From: Betaproteobacteria bacterium
GTDB taxonomy: Bacteria; Pseudomonadota; Gammaproteobacteria; Burkholderiales; Burkholderiaceae_C
Direction: 5' to 3'
Assembly: GCA_009922295.1 (NCBI GenBank)
Contig: RFWA01000099.1
Location: 1 to 8,198, forward strand
Length of the DNA: 8,198 nucleotides
In this document: positions 5,902 to 8,198 of the stretch, one piece after another
How the letters are laid out: every line of letters begins with the position of its first letter
Position numbering within the stretch: the stretch's first letter is position 1
Position numbers and translations under genes: made by a program
The notes under the pieces: generated by a model
Told to the model about the DNA's origin: nothing
Seen by the model: only the letters and a program-made list of their open reading frames with translations
The model's database searches: none

Positions 5902-6070
5902 GTAGCCTTACCTGTGTCCTGTCAGGGCCGGTGTACCTGTAGTAAAAAGCCCGTTTGCCGCTTGGTGTGATACGCCCAATGAAGGCTCCGTAACCCCGTC
6001 CCAGTGACTCAACAAGCCATTGATCTGACTCTGTGGCGTTCGCGTTGATTCCCCTGTCTGTGATCTGCAT
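5902..6070 (-). pseudogene. N-terminal fragment of a site-specific tyrosine-type integrase
   Basis: A strong Shine-Dalgarno (AGGGGA, ~5 nt upstream) precedes the ATG at 6070. The ~56 native residues (ITDRGINANATESDQWLVES, LGRGYGAFIGRITPSGKRAF, YYRYTGPDRTQVRL) look like the N-terminal arm-binding domain of DUF4102-type island integrases, which ends in a YxYRY...VRLPLG-like pattern. The reading frame then runs seven codons into the IS21-like mini-element and stops at 5879-5881, inside that element's repeat core. The core-binding and catalytic domains (R...HxxR...Y) are absent from the window, so the protein is non-functional. It reads away from the adjacent tRNA-Arg fragment, with its start 184 bp from the att region. 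This assigns it as the recombinase of the island ending at that tRNA fragment. Family assignment is by visual pattern. Confidence 0.7.
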
Positions 6071-6102
6071 GTACTTCCCCTAAGTGCTGGGATCCTCATC
6101 TG

Positions 6103-6165
6103 GTGCCTACACCGTGCCTACAAAACCGTAGTTTCTTGTGGATGATAGTAGATGGTTGTAGACAC
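6103..6165. promoter_or_regulatory. Candidate integrase arm-type binding sites (9-bp repeats)
   Basis: GTGCCTACA occurs at 6103-6111 and 6114-6122 as a direct repeat with 11-bp period. TGTAGACAC at 6157-6165 is its reverse complement with one mismatch. They lie between the integrase start and the tRNA-derived att core, exactly where arm-type sites of tyrosine integrases are expected, and may also overlap the integrase promoter. Function is inferred from location and repetition. Confidence 0.5.
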
Positions 6166-6205
6166 CCAAAAGTCAAGTGACCAACGTAACTTATTGAAAT
6201 TAAAC

Positions 6206-6221
6206 AAAAAAGTAGTTTTTT
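6206..6221. repeat. A6-GTAG-T6 inverted repeat near the att core
   Basis: AAAAAA at 6206-6211 and TTTTTT at 6216-6221 flank GTAG, within a markedly AT-rich stretch (about 6190-6225) between the arm-type repeats and the tRNA fragment. An A/T-tract of this sort can bend DNA or bind IHF-like proteins, which would fit an integration site. The stem is too weak to be called a terminator. Confidence 0.3.
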
Positions 6222-6257
6222 ACTTAACTCTTGCAGTGAGGGCAAGGATTATGGCTA

Positions 6258-6306
6258 TTGGCTACGAACCAAGGGGTCGTGGGTTCAATTCCTGCCAGCC
6301 GCACCA
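6258..6306 (+). other. 3' fragment of tRNA-Arg(ACG), attachment-site end of an integrated island
   Basis: These 49 bases fold as the 3' part of a tRNA. The anticodon loop is CTACGAA, with ACG at 6264-6266. The anticodon 3' stem is CCAAG, followed by the variable loop GGGTC, a T arm GTGGG-TTCAATT-CCTGC, acceptor 3' strand CAGCCGC, discriminator A and CCA at 6304-6306. The matching 5' acceptor (GCGGCTG) and the D arm are missing, and base 6257 (A) already fails to pair with G6273, so tRNA identity starts at about 6258. A 3' tRNA segment alone is the standard product of integrase-mediated insertion into a tRNA gene. The intact gene should lie at the other end of the island, left of this window. 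The exact crossover point cannot be fixed from one end. Confidence 0.8.
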
Positions 6307-6314
6307 AATGAATC

Positions 6315-6350
6315 AAGGACTTACGCTCGAAAGGGTGTAAGTCCTTTCTT
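6315..6350 (+). terminator. Rho-independent terminator of the tRNA-Arg locus
   Basis: AAGGACTTAC (6315-6324) pairs perfectly with GTAAGTCCTT (6337-6346), a 10-bp stem with a 12-nt loop, followed by a T-rich run (TTCTTCTTT). It begins 9 bases after the tRNA CCA end and was presumably the native terminator of that tRNA before the island inserted. It may also stop transcription leaving the island. Confidence 0.75.
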
Positions 6351-6387
6351 CTTTGTGCGCCCAGCATGGGCTCTCGGCATTAGCCGG

Positions 6388-6699
6388 TCACCTAGCCTGC
6401 CTGATTTGGACCTTCAGCCGAATTGAGTTAATCTCCCACCCCTTGACGCGTAAGTGCGCCAGCAGCGCAGGCAAAAGTTGTCGTACCTTGGCCGCAACTG
6501 CGTTGTTGTCCAAAAGAAGGCACCACACGTCGCCGTCGATAGGGCCGGCTTGTATGGCCGGACGCAGGGCTGTGGGGATCAGGCCATCCAGGGCGTTGAG
6601 CCGGGCCACCGAGTCCCGGCTCAGCTCTGCCAGCCGGGCCAGCGTGGGCGAGTCCTGGCTGGCTTGCAGCACGGTGATGGCATGTTGGCGGCGGTTCAT
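6388..6699 (-). CDS. DUF721 / DciA-like protein (103 aa)
   Basis: The short DUF721 domain covers most of the protein: LARLAELSRDSVARLNALDGLIPTALRP (residues 20-47), then GDVWCLLLDNNAVAAKVRQLLPALLAHL (56-83), then the closing strand WEINSIRLKVQI. This fits the family's pattern of helix, beta strand carrying a 'dumps water into strand' LLLDN-type turn, helix, strand. DciA proteins are loaders or partners of the replicative helicase DnaB in bacteria lacking DnaC/DnaI. Small DUF721 genes are commonly found just upstream of secA in proteobacteria, as here. The ATG at 6699 (MNRRQH) was chosen; an in-frame ATG at 6741 would add 14 residues overlapping the divergent peptidase gene. No clear Shine-Dalgarno is visible. 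Only 25 bp separate this start from that of the peptidase, so each promoter must lie in or beyond the other gene. Whether this short form performs the helicase role is an inference. Confidence 0.75.
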   Translation of the reverse strand: MNRRQHAITVLQASQDSPTLARLAELSRDSVARLNALDGLIPTALRPAIQAGPIDGDVWCLLLDNNAVAAKVRQLLPALLAHLRVKGWEINSIRLKVQIRQAR

Positions 6700-6724
6700 G
6701 AGCAAACGGGAAAGGGCTAACCAG

Positions 6725-7717
6725 ATGCAATTGATTATCACGGATGCCTGGCTGGCAAAAAGCCGGGCGCTTCACTTAAGCGGGACCAAACTGTTAGGCG
6801 CGATGGTGCTTGCCTCTTTCGTCTTGATGCTGGTCGCGGCTGGCCTTTACCACTGGGTTTTTTTAAAAGGAGCTCGTGAGGGCTGGCCGGTGGTCGGAAC
6901 CTTGGTGCGGCTGATGGTCAAGGACGAGTTTGACCAGCGAGACCGGTTCATGCGCGAAAACCTTGACGTGCTGGCGCGCAGGGTGGGCGAACTTCAGGCC
7001 AAGCTTCGACAGCTGGAGTCGCTGGGCGAGCGTGTCTCGGGGCTGGCGGGCATGAGCCCCAATGACATCAAGGCCAAACCTGGCCAGGGTGGTGCACTGG
7101 TCTCGGGGCGGCCCTTGTCGGTCCAGGAACTTGAGGTCACGCTGGCCGATCTCGACCGGCTGACGGGGCAGCGCACTGATTGGATGACGGTGATGGAGTC
7201 GCGCCTGGTTGACCAAAAAGTCCGCGCCATGATGGTGCCGACCCGTCAGCCTGTAGTTTCAGGGAATTTGGGTTCGCTCTTTGGCTGGCGCATTGATCCG
7301 ATCACCGGTACGTCGGCCCTGCACACTGGCCTGGATTACCCTGCCGAGCCGGGTACCCCGATCTTTGCTGCTGCGGGCGGGGTGGTGGTGGTCCAGGAGT
7401 TCAACGCGCCGTACGGCAACATGATTGAGATCGATCACGGCAATGACCTCATCACCCGCTATGCGCATGCCTCCAGAGTTTTCGTCAATCGAGGAGACTT
7501 GATCAGAGTGGGTCAAAAAATTGCCGAAGTGGGCAGCACCGGACGCTCTACCGGGCCGCATTTGCATTTTGAAGTGCTGGTGCAGGGCATTCCGCAGGAT
7601 CCGATGAAGTTCTTGGCAGCCGGCAAGGCCGGCTCGGCACCGTCGTCCAACCGCTCGGTCGCCTCCAATCATGCCGTACCCGCTAATCGGTCGGGTCGTC
7701 TGCCCGTGCAAAGGTAA
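6725..7717 (+). CDS. M23 family metallopeptidase (murein endopeptidase-like, 330 aa)
   Basis: The start ATG at 6725 (MQLIITDAWLAKSRALHLSG) precedes one membrane segment at ~22-47 (LLGAMVLASFVLMLVAAGLY), giving a cytoplasmic N-terminus and a periplasmic body. Residues ~70-165 are predicted coiled coil. Residues ~180-297 are the LytM/peptidase M23 domain with all expected zinc and catalytic residues: H200-x-x-x-D204 (HTGLD), H248 (YAHAS) and H279-x-H281 (GPHLHFEV). It should therefore be an active Zn2+ enzyme cleaving peptidoglycan cross-links, or an activator-type LytM protein. The 33-residue C-terminal tail is Ser/Asn/Arg-rich. A purine run (GGGAAAGGG) 12-20 nt upstream is a distant ribosome-binding candidate. 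The gene is followed 142 bp later by secA, an order usual in Burkholderiales. Confidence 0.93.
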   Translation: MQLIITDAWLAKSRALHLSGTKLLGAMVLASFVLMLVAAGLYHWVFLKGAREGWPVVGTLVRLMVKDEFDQRDRFMRENLDVLARRVGELQAKLRQLESLGERVSGLAGMSPNDIKAKPGQGGALVSGRPLSVQELEVTLADLDRLTGQRTDWMTVMESRLVDQKVRAMMVPTRQPVVSGNLGSLFGWRIDPITGTSALHTGLDYPAEPGTPIFAAAGGVVVVQEFNAPYGNMIEIDHGNDLITRYAHASRVFVNRGDLIRVGQKIAEVGSTGRSTGPHLHFEVLVQGIPQDPMKFLAAGKAGSAPSSNRSVASNHAVPANRSGRLPVQR

Positions 7718-7859
7718 AATCGGGCAATGGGTGCTTGCGGCGCCATGCGCTCGGTGTTCCCGATTGCATTGCGCCAAGGCGCCCCCACTTTCCTCTGATT
7801 AGAAAAAGGACTGCGCTGCCCTGTGGGTTCTGAGGGACCTTGGGGGTGGGCTTGCATTC
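7718..7859. other. Intergenic region before secA
   Basis: This 142-bp gap carries no gene. A GCGCCAAGGCGC near-palindrome occurs at about 7770-7781, with no T-run, so it is not a clear terminator. No SecM-like arrest peptide is visible; the position occupied by secM in enterobacteria is here taken by the M23 gene and the DUF721 gene. A secA promoter may lie here but I cannot identify its boxes. Confidence 0.35.
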
Positions 7860-8198
7860 ATGGCCATCAACCTACTCACCAAACTATTCGGCAGTCGCAA
7901 TGACCGCCTGCTCAAACAATACCGCAGCGGTGTGAATCGCATCAACGCGATGGAGGCTGAGCTGGAGACCCTGTCTGACGAGGCCTTGCGTGGCAAGACC
8001 CAGCAGTTTAAGGAGCGTATTTCGGCGGGTGAGACGCTGGACGCCCTGTTGCCCGAAGCCTTTGCGGTGGTGCGCGAAGGCTCCAAGCGGGTCATGAAAA
8101 TGCGCCACTTTGACGTGCAGCTGCTGGGCGGCATGTCTCTGCACAATGGCAAGATTTCAGAAATGGGTACCGGCGAAGGCAAGACCCTGACTGCCACG
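7860..8198 (+). CDS. secA: Protein translocase ATPase SecA, N-terminal part (cut by right edge)
   Basis: The frame is open from ATG 7860 to the window end, giving 113 codons of a family normally ~900 residues long. The start reads MAINLLTKLFGSRNDRLLKQ, a typical SecA N-terminus, followed by SDEALRGKT (39-47), LLPEAFAVVREGSKRVMKMRHFDVQLLGG (63-91) and the Walker A motif GTGEGKT (103-109). SecA is the cytoplasmic motor that drives unfolded preproteins through SecYEG using ATP. The ribosome-binding site is not obvious; a G-rich run GGGGGTGGG lies ~10-18 nt upstream. Nothing in the visible part suggests truncation or unusual residues. Confidence 0.97.
   Translation, partial: MAINLLTKLFGSRNDRLLKQYRSGVNRINAMEAELETLSDEALRGKTQQFKERISAGETLDALLPEAFAVVREGSKRVMKMRHFDVQLLGGMSLHNGKISEMGTGEGKTLTAT

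Noticed and set aside
6230..6306. Complete tRNA-Arg gene
   Set aside because: The 5' acceptor strand and D arm are missing and the outermost anticodon-stem pair is broken, so only the 3' fragment is supported.
7259..8197. Long minus-strand open frames opposite M23 and secA
   Set aside because: They are shadows of two well-recognised plus-strand genes with intact catalytic and Walker motifs.
1..8198. CRISPR array or rRNA genes
   Set aside because: No regularly spaced 25-40 bp repeats and no rRNA-like conserved stretches are present on either strand.

Overview
The window looks like chromosome of a betaproteobacterium, most likely Burkholderiales/Comamonadaceae (Rhodoferax- or Polaromonas-like). 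This rests on the GC-rich coding style, the short DUF721/DciA gene - M23 peptidase - secA order at the right end, and the look of the SecA N-terminus and the tRNA-Arg 3' half. The genus is an inference.

Layout. (1) Positions 1-~640 are AT-rich and hold the remains of a gene that runs in from the left edge and ends in an Mrr-like restriction-endonuclease domain. It is frameshifted near 280 and cut off near 620-640. (2) Positions 642-1151 (minus) encode a conserved-looking protein of unknown function. (3) Positions 1341-4434 (minus) form a two-gene operon: a MerR-type regulator followed by an 862-residue cytoplasmic VIT + VWA domain protein. (4) A WYL-domain transcription factor (4665-5633, plus) is divergent from that operon. 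The 230-bp gap between them holds two palindromes and a perfect direct repeat that look like regulator sites. (5) Positions 5634-6306 are a mobile-DNA scar with four parts: a 151-bp mini-element with IS21-like ends, the first ~56 codons of a tyrosine-type integrase cut exactly at that element, a cluster of 9-bp repeats that look like integrase arm sites, and a 3' tRNA-Arg(ACG) fragment starting in the anticodon stem. (6) From 6307 rightwards is core chromosome: the tRNA terminator, dciA-like DUF721 (minus), an M23 metallopeptidase (plus) and the start of secA (plus, cut by the window edge).

Interpretation. The 3' tRNA fragment beside an integrase start marks the right end of an integrated genomic island whose intact tRNA-Arg copy and left end should lie beyond the left edge. 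The restriction-like remnant, the hypothetical gene and the MerR / VIT-VWA / WYL module would then be inside the island. The integrase is broken, so the island is probably immobilised. The MerR / VIT-VWA / WYL cluster is the best candidate for a little-described system: a MIDAS-bearing VWA protein with two dedicated regulators on cargo DNA. Nothing in the sequence reveals its actual role.
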